Shown: piece by piece, positions 23,223 to 34,005 of the stretch
Layout of the letters: each line of letters starts with the position of its first letter
Numbering within the stretch: position 1 is the stretch's first letter
Assembly: GCA_964019335.1 (NCBI GenBank)
Contig: OZ025705.1
Location: 62,001-126,000 of the forward strand
Reading direction: 5' to 3'
From: Diplonema japonicum
Lineage: Eukaryota > Euglenozoa > Diplonemea > Diplonemida > Diplonemidae
Length of the DNA stretch: 64,000 nucleotides
Program-made: the position numbers and the translations under genes
Notes under the pieces: model-generated
The model's input: only the letters and a program-made list of their open reading frames with translations
What the model was told of the DNA's origin: nothing
Databases searched by the model: none

Positions 23223-23373
23223 CATACACGAATCTCTCCACTGGAATGGCACCAGGTACCCTCGCCTTGAAGTCCTTCAGAGACTCGTGGTTTTGCAGCG
23301 TCATGAGGTACACGTTCTCTAGAGGGACGCCGAACACCTTGTGCTTTGAGCCTCTTGTGTGCTGACCGGTCAT
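22456..23373 (-). CDS. RRM-like protein (paralogue 2), two exons
   Basis: The coding region is 23373-23228 joined to 23158-22456 (282 residues). It aligns with paralogue 1 from the N terminus (KVFGVPLENVYLMTLQNHES against KTFGKPLDNVFLVSLPNHES) through the RRM-like region. The central 311 bp (22745-23055) match 12693-13003 with no difference that I can find, while both sides are clearly diverged. The C terminus (Pro/Thr/Ser-rich, with ESEEVSFGSGSS) is unrelated to the Gln-rich tail of paralogue 1. Without intron removal the frame contains a spurious Lys/Phe run. RNA binding is inferred from the fold-like pattern only. Confidence 0.75.
23159..23227 (-). other. 69-nt cis-spliced intron in RRM-like gene 2
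   Basis: On the minus strand it starts GTATGGC, contains a long A run, a T/C tract and a CTTCAACAC branch-like motif, and ends CTACAG. It is phase 2, at the same codon as the intron of paralogue 1, in frame and without a stop. The homopolymer content differs completely between the two introns. Confidence 0.85.
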
Positions 23374-23628
23374 GATGTCTTTTTTTTTTTTAAATAACCT
23401 TTACAAAAACTTCTTTTTTTTTTCGGTTTTCAAAAAAAAAAAAAAAAATTAAAGAGGTAAAAGGAAATCCCTGATCTGGGACGTCCTGTCTTGTTCTTCT
23501 ACCTGCCCCTATCTTCAGCGGCTTCGGTCTTTCCTTTTTGGGCTGAGCCCGCTCCCTAAAAAAAAAAAAAGTAAAATTCGTAAGAAAGGTACAAAAAAAA
23601 AAAAAAAAGAAAAGAAAAAGAAAAAATG

Positions 23629-23943
23629 TCACCGCTTGAGCATTGGCAAACTAACATGGGATGGCGGTCTTGAGAAGCTCACGTCTCGTGTGAAACCCAA
23701 CTCCAAATCGATGGGGTTGGCTTCTTGGTGGTGGGGGAGGTCCCATCTTGGGCTAAGCAAGGGTATCGGTAGATAAGGGAACTCCCCCGTGTCAGAATTG
23801 CTTCTGCTCCTCAGGGAACTGGTTCTTCTGCTTTTTCTGGAACGCGAAGAGCTATTTGTGAGTCTCTCTGTGAATCCTTGGTAACAGAACCGGGCCCTGC
23901 CTTCAATTGTTCCCACTGTGATTTTTTTTCCTTTTTCCAGCAT
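23629..23943 (-). CDS. Hypothetical Ser/Arg-rich protein, 104 residues
   Basis: The ORF has normal codon-like composition and starts at an ATG six bases after an A run (AATAACATG), the leader style of neighbouring genes. Residues about 25-50 are Ser/Arg-rich (SSSRSRKSRRTSSLRSRS), then a Pro-rich part (YLPIPLLSPRW). No family is recognised. It lies between RRM-like gene 2 and PEN-2, in the same orientation. It could be a separate small gene or an exon of a larger one. Confidence 0.45.
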   Translation of the reverse strand: MLEKGKKITVGTIEGRARFCYQGFTERLTNSSSRSRKSRRTSSLRSRSNSDTGEFPYLPIPLLSPRWDLPHHQEANPIDLELGFTRDVSFSRPPSHVSLPMLKR

Positions 23944-24196
23944 GTTATTTTTTTTTTTTTGGTTTGTTGAATCCTTCCCCCCCTACCCACCACCCCCCTT
24001 GTTGCTGACTTCGTTAAGAACATTTGGAAAAAAAAAAAAAAAAAAGAGTTCTGTTGAGAAAAATAAATAAAAATAAATGTTCCTTTTTGTATTTTCTTTT
24101 TTTTTTTTTCCCTCCATTGTTTTCTTTTTCTTTTTTTTTTCCCCCTTCTTTTTCTCGCTAGTATAGTACAACTACTGACTTTGGTGGGGCTGACGA

Positions 24197-24235
<39 letters not shown>

Positions 24236-24422
24236 TCACGTGGGTCCACCCCAAGCCGCGAAGAAGCCAAACAAGATCACCAGAGGCTTTCATGATTGGT
24301 TATAGGTTACCGTGGATCTCCAGTTTGAAGGGAAAAAAGAAGTTTCTGAGGTCCCTTTTAAAAAAAAAATGGAGTGTCAAAATAGGGGGCACAGAATCCA
24401 CTTCCCCCATCTGCTTTTCTTT
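23944..24422. other. Intergenic stretch between small hypothetical gene and PEN-2
   Basis: Mostly A and T runs. Segment 24235-24330 is mixed-composition sequence of unknown origin. Confidence 0.45.
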
Positions 24423-24788
24423 TTAGTTTGAAAGGTAGTCTTTGTTCAGCGCTTTTGTGAAGATGCCTTCTTGGAACTCGTCCACCCCTTTGTTTTTTTT
24501 TTTTTTTTTTTTTTTTCTCCCTTCCATACCAGGTTTTATAACCCATAAACTAGAATTAGGGTTTAAATTCACCATGCACGCCCAATAAATTATGGCCACC
24601 ACACAAGAGGCCATAAAGCAATATAACGAATACCTGCAGTATTTTGCTATGACTTCATTCTGCTTTTGAATATCCCAGAAGAAGAAGTAGTTCGACATCC
24701 AGAGCCACGGCAGAAAGAAAAATCCTGCGTAAAACTGCCTCCTGGCCAGAGTTTCGGCTGTATCCTTTTTCAATGGACCCGAGAACAT
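24423..24788 (-). CDS. PSENEN: Gamma-secretase subunit PEN-2
   Basis: PEN-2 is the small membrane subunit that activates presenilin in the gamma-secretase intramembrane protease. The N-terminal hydrophobic hairpin has the family signature: RRQFYAGFFFLPWLWMSNYFFF, comparable to the Y-x-G-G-F-x-x-L-P-x-L-W-x-x-N pattern known for PEN-2. A second membrane segment follows (SCVVAIIYWACMV). The C terminus ALNKDYLSN retains the DYLS element needed for complex assembly in animals. The 121 residues exceed the usual ~100 because of a Lys run near residues 85-95. This may be a 42-nt in-frame intron (GTATGG at 24529 to CAAAG at 24488), since GTATGG is the donor used in RRM-like gene 2, though the acceptor is weak. 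Confidence 0.85.
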   Translation of the reverse strand: MFSGPLKKDTAETLARRQFYAGFFFLPWLWMSNYFFFWDIQKQNEVIAKYCRYSLYCFMASCVVAIIYWACMVNLNPNSSLWVIKPGMEGRKKKKKKKNKGVDEFQEGIFTKALNKDYLSN

Positions 24789-25067
24789 TGTGTTATGTTG
24801 GTCCCCCCTCTTTTTTTTTTTTTTTCTTCTTCCCCGTGAAAGACTTTTATAAAAAAAAAAGAATCGTAATTTTTTTTTTCTTTTCCATTCATTTTAAAAT
24901 CCTTCTTCGTTTTAATGATTGGGGGGGAGGGGTTAAAAAAAATTCTTTTTTTTTCTGCTAATGATGGAAAGGGTGAGAAAACAAGTGTTTTTTTTTTTTT
25001 TTTTTAAAAAGCATCATGTCGCACCAAAAAAAAGGGGGAAATCAACGAGGGGGGATAAAAAGTTTAC

Positions 25068-25111
<44 letters not shown>

Positions 25112-25499
25112 GTGCGCAAAATAAGTGTATTTTCTTGTTTTCATCGTAGGGTTATATGTAACAAAAAAAAAGGACAAAAAAAAAAGGTTCCGCCTCAGAT
25201 CTCTAAATCCTGTTTAGCACCCCCCCCCCCCCCCCCCCCCCCTGGTGTTTACAACTAACACGTTTCGCTCCTCTCAACAACCTCTTCCAATGGGCTTTTT
25301 TTTTTTTTTTTCTCAAGGGAAGAAATGCCATAGAAATTCAAAAAACCCACTCGGTGCTAGCCGAGACTAGACGGGTTAGAGATAAGCTTTTAAAAATACT
25401 GCAAAATTACAGTAACTACTTAAAGACTGGCGTTCACACACGCAAATGCACACACTCACTACTTTCTTTTTTTTTCCTTATTTTTTCTCCCTCCTTTAA
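24789..25499. other. Homopolymer-rich intergenic stretch
   Basis: Includes an A run of about 37 near 25072-25109 and a C run of about 22 near 25220-25242. No gene is seen. Confidence 0.5.
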
Positions 25500-25684
25500 C
25501 CCTTAAAAGATGGGGTAAAATGTTGTTTGGCTGATAATTTTACAACCTCTTAAGCCGGAGCTTGCTGAACGGATCTATGATTCGCTCCAAAGCCGCCCAA
25601 GTGCTTTCCGATGGTTCATGCTCGAGGAAGTTTTGCGTCTTCTTTTTTTCTTCTTCTTTTTAAATTCTCCCATCTTTTTAAGGG
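25500..25684. mobile_element. 185-bp piggyBac-type MITE with TTAA target duplication
   Basis: The left end CCCTTAAAAGATGGGG (25500-25515) and the right end, read inverted, CCCTTAAAAAGATGGGAG (ending 25684) form terminal inverted repeats differing by one A. TTAA lies directly outside both ends (25496-25499 and 25685-25688). Start CCCTTA and TTAA sites match the piggyBac element at 17789, but the inner repeat sequence differs, so it probably belongs to another piggyBac subfamily. Confidence 0.85.
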
Positions 25685-25688
25685 TTAA

Positions 25689-25947
25689 AAAATGGAAAGG
25701 AAAATATCCTTACTCACAAGCGGCTGTGAGAAAGAGAAGAGGGAAAGAAAGAAGGGGAGAACAAAACAAAAAAAAAAGGCAAGAAAAAAAAAAAGAAAAA
25801 AAAAAAGGTAGGATCGGATGGAAAGTGGGAGGGGACCAAGAAGAAAAAAAAAAAAGAATGAAACTGGTACTTAAACAAATCAAAGCCACATGAGGGGAGG
25901 GAAGGGTCGCTATCTCGATATTTTTAGTGGAAAAATATCCCAAACTG

Positions 25948-25988
<41 letters not shown>

Positions 25989-26285
25989 AGAAGAAGAACC
26001 CTTTCCCTACCTGACACGGCTTCTTACACAAAGAAAAAAAAATCTGGGGGGAAAACATGCCTGTCCTCCTGCCTCGGAGGTTTGTCAAACTGCATGGATT
26101 AGGGAGGAGAGTATCCAGTCACGGATATCAGTGGAAAAAAGAGACATTTAAGAGTACCTGCGGTATGTGGCAGGACGCTTTGAAAGAAGAAGAAAAAGAA
26201 GAAAAAAAAAGACTCTCATTCATGGTGTTTGAAAGAAAGTGGGAATGAAAAAAAAAAAAAAAAAAAAAAACACGCACAAATTTTG

Positions 26286-26328
<43 letters not shown>

Positions 26329-26413
26329 AGAAACTCTCATCGTTTAACATCGACAAAGATTTCTTTCTTTTTTTTTTTATTTTTTTATTTCCCTTTTGTC
26401 CCCCAACCCTTTA
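25689..26413. other. Purine-rich intergenic stretch
   Basis: A runs up to about 38 (near 26288-26326). It contains copy a of repeat R2 at 26141-26178. Some mixed sequence (26040-26140) is unassigned. Confidence 0.5.
26141..26178 (+). repeat. Dispersed repeat R2, copy a
   Basis: A 38-base segment from GAGACATTTAAGAGTACCTG to GGCAGGACGC matches 57445-57482 at 35 of 38 positions. Confidence 0.6.
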
Positions 26414-27412
26414 CTACTTATTAAGAAGCCTTCTCACAGCGCCAAGGCACTTATCATGCAGAACAAAGAGCAAAGCAGCCGTAAGAACGGACTGCCAAAC
26501 CTTGCTGTTCAACCCACTGAACAAGCCTTGGAACCCCTTTTGCCTGTAGACGCCAACGAGGCACGCGAAAGTCGATTCATATTGCTCTTTAGCATCGTCA
26601 CTCTTCGATTGCGCCTGAAGTGTTGTTTTAGCCATGATGTAAGGGTAGGTGCATATAGTGGCAGTGAGCTTGCCAATGGCCCCGAGCACGAAAAGCTCAT
26701 AGGAAGATAGTGGTGACGAAGCAGCTCGTGAATGCAACCGCAGCCACATGGCCTTTGCTTTTTCAAAAGCTCCGTACTGAATTGTAGGGTTAGATACAAG
26801 GATCAAAGCAGGGCCGAGCCCCTTGTACATTCCCGGAAGGCCTTCCTCCATAGCCAGGTCCTTCAGCTCAGCAAGCGTCGATTTTTTCGAGCCGGTTTTA
26901 ATCTGCCGTGTGGAAACAACCCAAATTGGGTTTGTGAGCACGGCACCACCCGCCCCTGCCAGGGACGCACAGACTAACGTTCTTTTAATGGTATCTTTGA
27001 TAGGGATTCTTTGATGAAGGTAGGAGTACAAGTAGTAATACACAGCTTGGATGACAAGCATTCCGTATATAGAAGATCCTAGCCCGGAATACAGCCTTGC
27101 CCAGCCTTGTTTGTCTTGCAACAGTTCCTTGAGAACCTCTAGGGTGGTTGGTGGGGATTTTCTGTCTATGAGGCCCTTTGTTTCTTCTTCGCTGTCGTCG
27201 TGGCCCAGGGACTCCGTGCTTCGGCTTATTTGCGGCTTCACGGGGGACAGCATGTTGCGGACGTCAGAATGTTGGGAAGAGCCTTCTTTTTTGTGCATTT
27301 GCATGATCATTGACAGAGAAGTGAAGGGAAAAGTGGCTGCTTGCGCAAGGGAGCCTCCCAATGCACCCGCCACAGCTTGCATCGCGGGAGTAGCTGCTGA
27401 GTGATCTCCCAT
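26414..27412 (-). CDS. Mitochondrial-carrier-family protein, PMP34/peroxisomal type
   Basis: 332 residues with three carrier repeats. Repeat 2 has LTNPIWVVSTRQ and repeat 3 has CTYPYIMAKTTLQ, close to P-x-[DE]-x-x-[KR] signatures; repeat 1 (FPFTSLSMIMQ) is degenerate. The sequences NPTIQYGAFEKAK and VWQSVLTAALLF resemble the SLC25A17/PMP34 and plant PXN group, which exchange ATP, CoA or NAD across the peroxisomal membrane. A polar, Ser/Glu-rich insert between repeat-1 helices (about residues 45-85) is unusually long. The ATG follows 25 consecutive A residues. Peroxisomal or glycosomal location is inferred from similarity; a mitochondrial carrier is the alternative. Confidence 0.85.
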   Translation of the reverse strand: MGDHSAATPAMQAVAGALGGSLAQAATFPFTSLSMIMQMHKKEGSSQHSDVRNMLSPVKPQISRSTESLGHDDSEEETKGLIDRKSPPTTLEVLKELLQDKQGWARLYSGLGSSIYGMLVIQAVYYYLYSYLHQRIPIKDTIKRTLVCASLAGAGGAVLTNPIWVVSTRQIKTGSKKSTLAELKDLAMEEGLPGMYKGLGPALILVSNPTIQYGAFEKAKAMWLRLHSRAASSPLSSYELFVLGAIGKLTATICTYPYIMAKTTLQAQSKSDDAKEQYESTFACLVGVYRQKGFQGLFSGLNSKVWQSVLTAALLFVLHDKCLGAVRRLLNK

Positions 27413-27440
27413 TTTTTTTTTTTTTTTTTTTTTTTTTCCC

Positions 27441-27560
27441 CTTGCGATTTTTTTTTTTTTTGAAGCACAAAAAAAAAAGTCAAAAATAAAAAGTAGTAAA
27501 GAGAGGGAAAAACGAAAAGAAAAAAGGGGGGGGGGGGTAGAGGGAGAGAGAGAGAGAAGA
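27441..27560 (-). promoter_or_regulatory. Candidate (trans-)splice acceptor of the carrier gene
   Basis: On the coding strand a pyrimidine tract (C run, TTTTTTCTTTTCGTTTTTCCC, CTCTCTTT, T10) is followed by TCGCAAG, with AG ending at 27441. The remaining 28-nt leader is GGG followed by 25 A. Confidence 0.45.
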
Positions 27561-28457
27561 AAGGGGGGGCATTAAAAATAAAATGGAGCCTATTCTTTTT
27601 TTTTTGTTTTCTTTTTTCTTTAAAAAAAAAAATAATAATAAAAATAAAAAAAAGAGGGCGTCATAATTAGTCCCTTTCCTCTCCACTCCCCCTCCCCTAC
27701 GACTGTACTGACAATTAGGATTTAATTATTGTTAATACAAAAAAAAAAAAAAAAAAAAAAAAAAAGGGAAAGAATGGGGCTTTGGTTGCAACACTATTTG
27801 GCGTTAGGGGTTCTTCGGGTAGGTTCGGTCTGAACTCTCCGGTGAGCCGGTTGCAAGTCGCTTGTCGTTTGGTGCGATTTTGGGTCTGCAGTACCCTCGG
27901 ATCCGCTTGTTGGGAAAACGTCAAGAATGGCTTCCCGGGGATAGGAGGGGATTGTGCTTTCTTTTCGGCCACCTCTGACAATTTTGTCAGCACTCTGGCT
28001 AACCAGTTCGCACGCTTGCGTACGTCAGCCGTAAAGATAAGAAAGGGGATGGGGGGGAGGAGTTTTTTTTTTTTTTTTTTTTTTTTTTTGTGTATGCCAC
28101 TTATCTTTTTTTTCTCTTTTTTCTCTCTCCTTGTTTTGTTCAAAAAAAAAAATTAGTCGACATACCACAAAAAAAAAGGGGGGAGTAAAAAAAAAAAAAA
28201 AGTTGAGAAAGAGAAAAGAAAAAAAAGGAAGAAGAAAAAGGAGAAAAGAATTGTTTGTAGAAAAGTGTTTCCTAAAAGTTTTTGTAAGAAAGTGTGTGTG
28301 TGTGTGGGGATAGCCCAACCAGGTAGTCAAACAAACCTGGGGGGTTGCTACACGGGCCAAAAGAAACTCAAAGTACAGGACAAACCCCCTCATGGAGGGT
28401 CGCCCTTAAGAAAAGAAAGCTTTTTCCCCTTTCCTTCCAACACCAGTAGTTACGGGA

Positions 28458-28492
<35 letters not shown>

Positions 28493-28751
28493 GTGGAAGA
28501 CTGAGATTGAAAAACATAAAAATCTGTTGAGTAAAAAAAAAAAAAAAAATAAAAAAAAATGTGCTGGTCTGGAAATCACAAGCTTCTTTTGGAAAAGCCA
28601 GGGAGGGGAGAGCCTATTACCCCTCACGGGCACTCCTCAGAAGAAATAGCGAAAGACCCAGGATTCTTCTTCTTTAACCTCTTCTTCCCAGTTTTATTGT
28701 AGCCAACAAGAAGGGACGTAGCACTCAAAAGTGCTGTAGTAAAATTAAACA

Positions 28752-28795
<44 letters not shown>

Positions 28796-29952
28796 CCCGT
28801 TTTGAGAGGTTCCGTCTGACAGGTCTTTCTTGTCTCCCAGCCGACACCCTGAAATGGCTCGCTTAAGGGGAGGTGTCGCTACGCACCTAGACCCGGCCAA
28901 AAGGTCTTGCTGCCCCTAAAATATAATTATGTGAGCCCCCCCAAAAAAAAGCAAGAATTCTTTCCTTTCTTCTTCTTGGAGCCTGGAAAAAAATGTGGGC
29001 AGAACAAGATGGGGTTGCTAGCAACCCTCATTAAGAATTCGTTTTTTTGGGGGGGGGGAACCACTTTGCCTTAGTGACTTCCAGAGAAGAAGAGAGAGAA
29101 AAAAAAAAGAAAAAAAAAAAAAAAAAGAAAAAAAACAGAAGAAAAAAGAGGGGAGGGAAAGGGTTATTTCGTTCCCTCTCAAACCTCTTTCTCATTTTTC
29201 TTTTTTTTTTTTTCTCTTTTTTTCTCATTCTTTTTTTTTTTTTTTTCTTTTAAATTTTCCTCCCACAGCAAAGATATCTTATTCGGTTTTTAATTTTCGA
29301 TAAAGAGCAGGCCTTCTGAGCAAAAAAAAAAAAAAAAAAAAAAGAAAAAAAAAATTAAAAAAGAAAAAGAAAAAAAGGTTGAACGCAAATAAGGAGGTTT
29401 TAAGTACTTTTAAAATAACATTATTAAATATTTGCAGATTGGCATAAAAGCAAGAAAGAGTGCATAAAAATGCACTCAGTTATTAAAAAAAAAAGAAAGA
29501 AAAAAAAAGAAGTGCTTTCTCAAACATAACCACTCCCTTAAAAGCATGTATTCTTCCTGCATCCAAGAAAAAGAAAAAGGGGGGTTTTTTTTGTTGAAAA
29601 TAGGGTGAATAAGAAAGGGAAAAGCAACCCCTTTCTCTCTCCCCCCACACATCTCCCCCATTTTTTTTTTTTTTTTTTTTTTTTTTTGGCAAGGTTTTCT
29701 TTTTTTTTTTTTTCCCTTTAATTTTCGCACTCATAAAAAAAAAAAAAAAAAAAAAAAAATAAGAAAGAAGAATAATGATTTCTTTTGAGGGGGATGGGAG
29801 GGGGTGGAAAAAAATCTGCAAAAATTGATGTCAGATGCCCGGCAACAAGCTGCTTCTTAAGCTCAAATAAAAAAAAAAAAAGAGGGTATAAACGTTAAAA
29901 GAGAAAAAAAAAAATCGATACATTTCAGTGGGCTCACTGTTCAAAAAAGAAT
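27561..29952. other. Gene-poor stretch with retroelement-like scraps
   Basis: Segment 27773-28055 is mixed composition and openly readable on the minus strand (ADVRKRANWLARVLTKLSEV), probably a transposon scrap. Its edge 27773-27806 is repeated at 43119-43152. Segment 28800-28925 is also complex but unassigned. The rest is homopolymers, including about 38 T near 28755-28793 and a TG run near 28290-28303. Confidence 0.45.
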
Positions 29953-29955
29953 ATA

Positions 29956-30274
29956 TGAGTTAAAGGAGGCCGGTGTTGGCGGCGCCCTGCACAAGAACTG
30001 TCTACTTGATTACAGGGGGCGCGCCGCGACCGAGTTGTATCTTCTTCTGCGTTCCGCATCATATCCTTAATGCGTGCGGTGTACAGCTCAACCCCAGCCG
30101 GTGCGTCCCGGGTACCAAGATTCTGCGCTCGTGCAGTTTGCTGCCTGTTCGTCACCCTGAGTATCTGCATTATGTTCTTCCACTCGGGCGCTACCGGTGA
30201 TGACCGACGAGGAGGTCAACAGTGAACAACACATCTGATGTTTTTCTTATATTTTCATGTTATCCCCACCACCT
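29956..30274 (+). repeat. SINE-like dispersed repeat, full length (copy S4)
   Basis: This is one of the most complete copies, about 319 bp from GTTAAAGGAGGCCGGTGTTG to CATGTTATCCCCACCACCTG. It is closely similar to the copy at 58282. The head folds as a GCC..GGC hairpin. It lies just after CAGTGGGCTCACTGTTCA, which also occurs near 33640 and 47210. Confidence 0.8.
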
Positions 30275-31083
30275 GAAAGAAAAACTTCGCCATGATGGGG
30301 GGGAGGGAGAGGGCGGGGGGGGAGGGGGGGGTAGAACTGTTAGCAACCCATAAAATTCTGGGCCCGATAAACGCTGGGAAGAAGGGAGGTTCACTATGAT
30401 AAAAGGGATGGGGATGGGGAATGGTTTCTTTTTTTCTTTTTCTTTTTTTTTTTTACAATAGTACCTGAAGAGAAAGAGAAATAATTTAAAAAAAAAAAAA
30501 AAAAGAGGGGGTTCCGAATTACACTTGTTGAATGAACCCTTAGGGGACCGGGATAAAAACACAATTTAATAGGAAAAGTGGGGGGTGAGGGAGTCGGGGA
30601 ACAGGGGTGCTAGCAAACGCGATCACAAAAAAAAAAGTCATTTTCGCACTCTTACCCCATTTATAAAAAACCTCAATTTTTTTTTTTTCTAAGTCCCTGT
30701 TTAAAAAAAAAAAAAAAAAAAAAAAAATTAAATAAAAGTCGCAAAATAGTCACGATATCAGGAGAAACAAAAACAAAGGACGGGTGTGATTTCTTTTTTT
30801 TTCTTTTTTTTTTTTTTTTTTAGTTTCTTGTTAAAGTGAAAAGCTCCCAGACTGACAAACATGAGTATTTTCCTGAAGGCAAATTCATTTTCCTCCCTGC
30901 TGGGACAACCTCTGTTGACGGACCATATTGGCACACGGAAACAAGTTCTTCTGCAGTATCGATGCACAGAAACAAGCCCGCGAGGGCCATTCTGCCTACT
31001 ATCTAAGAAAATTGTCAGATCGGGAGTTTGCCCTGACATTTGTCAATCCGACATTTTTCACCACAGTATAAGAATGGTGACAA

Positions 31084-31115
<32 letters not shown>

Positions 31116-31856
31116 AAAAAGTTTCTCTTATTAGCAAGGTATTGGGAAATATTAGGAAGAAAAAAAAAAATAGCAAGAAAAAAAAAATAGATCTTTGAAG
31201 GAAAAAAAAAAAAAAAAAGCCCAATCGGCGGTTATGATTGGAGAGAAAGTGTTGGTAACAACCCCACCAAACATATTTAAAAAAAAAAAAAAGAAAAATT
31301 ATATTATTTCTTATGGTAAGATTTATCACTTGGCCGTATTTAAGAAACCTCGATCATTGGCGGTGTGCTGGTTGGTGAAAAAGATTAAGGTTCCAAGAGT
31401 ACGTAGAAATTCCAAAAAAAAAAAAAAAAAAAGAAAGAAAGAAAATCCGTTTCAAGATTATTTGTTCGTATTTGACGCTTCTTCAGGGGCTCCCACCTCC
31501 CTTAGTGATTTAAAAAAAGGTAGTTTAAAAAAAAATTGAATATAATAACGAAAAGATGGCCGGTCTTTCTTTCTTTCCCCCCCTTTTTTTTTCTTTTTGT
31601 TTGTAACCTCAATTTTTTTTTCTTTTTTTTCCCTTCTTTTTTTTTTTTTGGCTTTCAAGGATTTTCATATTCTGAGCCAAAGAAAAAAAAAAAAAAAAAA
31701 AGGAAAGTAAGTCCCTATTCATGTGATTTTGATCGAAGTTTATTATACCTCTTTCCCCCCCCTCAAAAAAAAGAAAGCATGTCAATATGTAGAGGGGAGT
31801 AGGTTAGGTTTGTCAGGAAGGGGGTTTAAAACATATTTTTTTTTTTCTTTTGATAG

Positions 31857-31887
<31 letters not shown>

Positions 31888-32195
31888 GAAGAGAAGTGTG
31901 GAAGAAAAAAAAAAAGAAAGAAGACAAAAAACGAAGGGTTTTATCTTCAATCTCTCCCCGCCCCCCCCCCCCCCCCCCCTCCCTATCATCTTCTATAAAA
32001 GGTCTTTTCCCCTTGTGTTTTTAGGAGGGGAGGGGGGGAGAGATTTGTTTGTGCGCACGAGCGGAATTTTACCTAATAAAATAGCTCATTACGCTGCCAT
32101 CAACTAGTTTTTAGTCTCGACAATAATATTGTTAAAACAAAAAAGATTGCTCGTGGCAACAAACTTGAGGTAACTTTGGTGCATCAATAAATTTC

Positions 32196-32229
<34 letters not shown>

Positions 32230-32805
32230 GAAAGAACAAATGAGGGTGTGGAAGGAAGGGAAAGGTGGTTAGAACAGGTAAGGTACTTCAAGGCCGCAAT
32301 GCCCCCCCCCCCCCCCCCTTTTTTTACTTTTGGCATTTTTTTTTCTCGAAAAAAAAGGGGGGAGGGAAGGAGTGGGGAAGGTAGAGGGGAGAACCAGAGT
32401 TTTTTTTTTTGTGTCCCCTGTGATAATTAATCAAAATCTTCTTCAGGAATTCGTTACACTTCCCCCCCCCCTTTTTTTTTCCCTTCCCACTCTAATTTAT
32501 TTCCCATCTGATCGCGAAAAGACACCCAGATCCTCCTACTTGTGAAGAAAAAGCTAGTGAGAGTTTATTCTCCCCCAGCTCACTACATTCTTTTTTCTTT
32601 TCTTTTTTTTAAATCCCTGAATGTATCACGTTAGTCTTTTTCTTCTTCTTTCTTTTCGGTTAGTTAAATGGTTTTTAACAAGGTTTTCTTTTTTTTTTTT
32701 TTTTTTGAAAATTATCTGACAGTTCTCCAATTTTTTAAAACATTTTTCTCGGAAATCTGAGATATCGCTGCAATTTCATCGTTTACAAAAAAAAAAGAGT
32801 TTTCT

Positions 32806-32850
<45 letters not shown>

Positions 32851-32907
32851 ATAGCACGTTAATCGTAGATATGAAAGGAAAGGCCGTTCGTTGTGCATCT
32901 GGACAGA

Positions 32908-32947
32908 GGCGATGTTTAAGGGCAAATCCCACTTGAGGACCACCCTT
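32908..32947 (+). repeat. Dispersed repeat R3, copy a
   Basis: 40 bases, from GGCGATGTTTAAGGGCAAAT to GAGGACCACCCTT, match 37707-37745 with a single-base indel. Confidence 0.6.
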
Positions 32948-32995
32948 AAAAAAAAAAAAAAAAAAAAAAAAACCTGCAGTTTACTGCCCTTCAAC

Positions 32996-33028
<33 letters not shown>

Positions 33029-33951
33029 CTCGGTTCCTTATTATTTGTATAGGCGAGTTCAAGATTCTTTTTTTTTTTTTTTTTTTTTTTTTTGATCAAA
33101 AAAAAAAAAAAAAAGTGGGAGAAAGGGGCTCAAGGGGCAGGACCCTTGTCTCTCGCCCAACTATAAAAAAAAAATAAAAATAAAAAAAGATCTTCAAACC
33201 CCTTTTTTGCTGTGTTAGTAAATAATTATAAAAAATAAAAAAAAAATAGTACTAGGTTTTCCCCAAAAAAAGCTAAGGGAAAAAAAAAATCATAAGGGGA
33301 GGGGTGGATAATAGTCATTACCCTTCTTTCTGTCTCTAGAAAAAACAAAAAAAAACAACATCCCCCCCTCCCCTCAAAACATTTCCCTTACCTATTTTTT
33401 CTTTTTTTCTTTTTTTTTAAAACCTTTTTTCTTCTTTTTTAAAACTCTGCCATGAACGGTATTTATGGGCAAGGCAGTTCTACTCAATATTATGGAGTAT
33501 TCAATCAGGTTTTAAAAAAAAAAAAAAAAGAAAAAGAAAAAATAGAGGGAAATGGGGGGACAGTAATAGTTACAGTAATGGTTGAGAACGAAATAAAAAA
33601 AAAAAAAAAAAAAAAAAAAAAACTTGAAAAAATTTTAGTGTGCATGGGGCTCACTGTTCAGGAGGAGTTTCACACCCATCGGTCACCGTTCTGCGGGTGC
33701 CTCGGTGGCTCGAAGGAGAAAAGTGGTCTCCTGTCGCACCCTAGCAGCCTTTTCCGCGATCTTCTTACCACTGACACCCCGTTCGACTTCAGCAACGCTT
33801 CCGTCAAAAAAATGAAAAATTGTTTACGTCCTCTGCAAAAAAGAAATGAAAAAAAAAAGGAGAAAAAAAAAAAAAAGGAAAAAAAACTGCAAAGTGAAAA
33901 ATGTCGGACTAGCAATTTTCCCGACGCTGCTTTTTTTTTTAAAAAAAAAAA

Positions 33952-34005
<54 letters not shown>

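Noticed and set aside
28180-28260. Purine tract as a possible triplex element specific to this site
   Set aside because: Similar tracts occur throughout the window, so nothing singles this one out.
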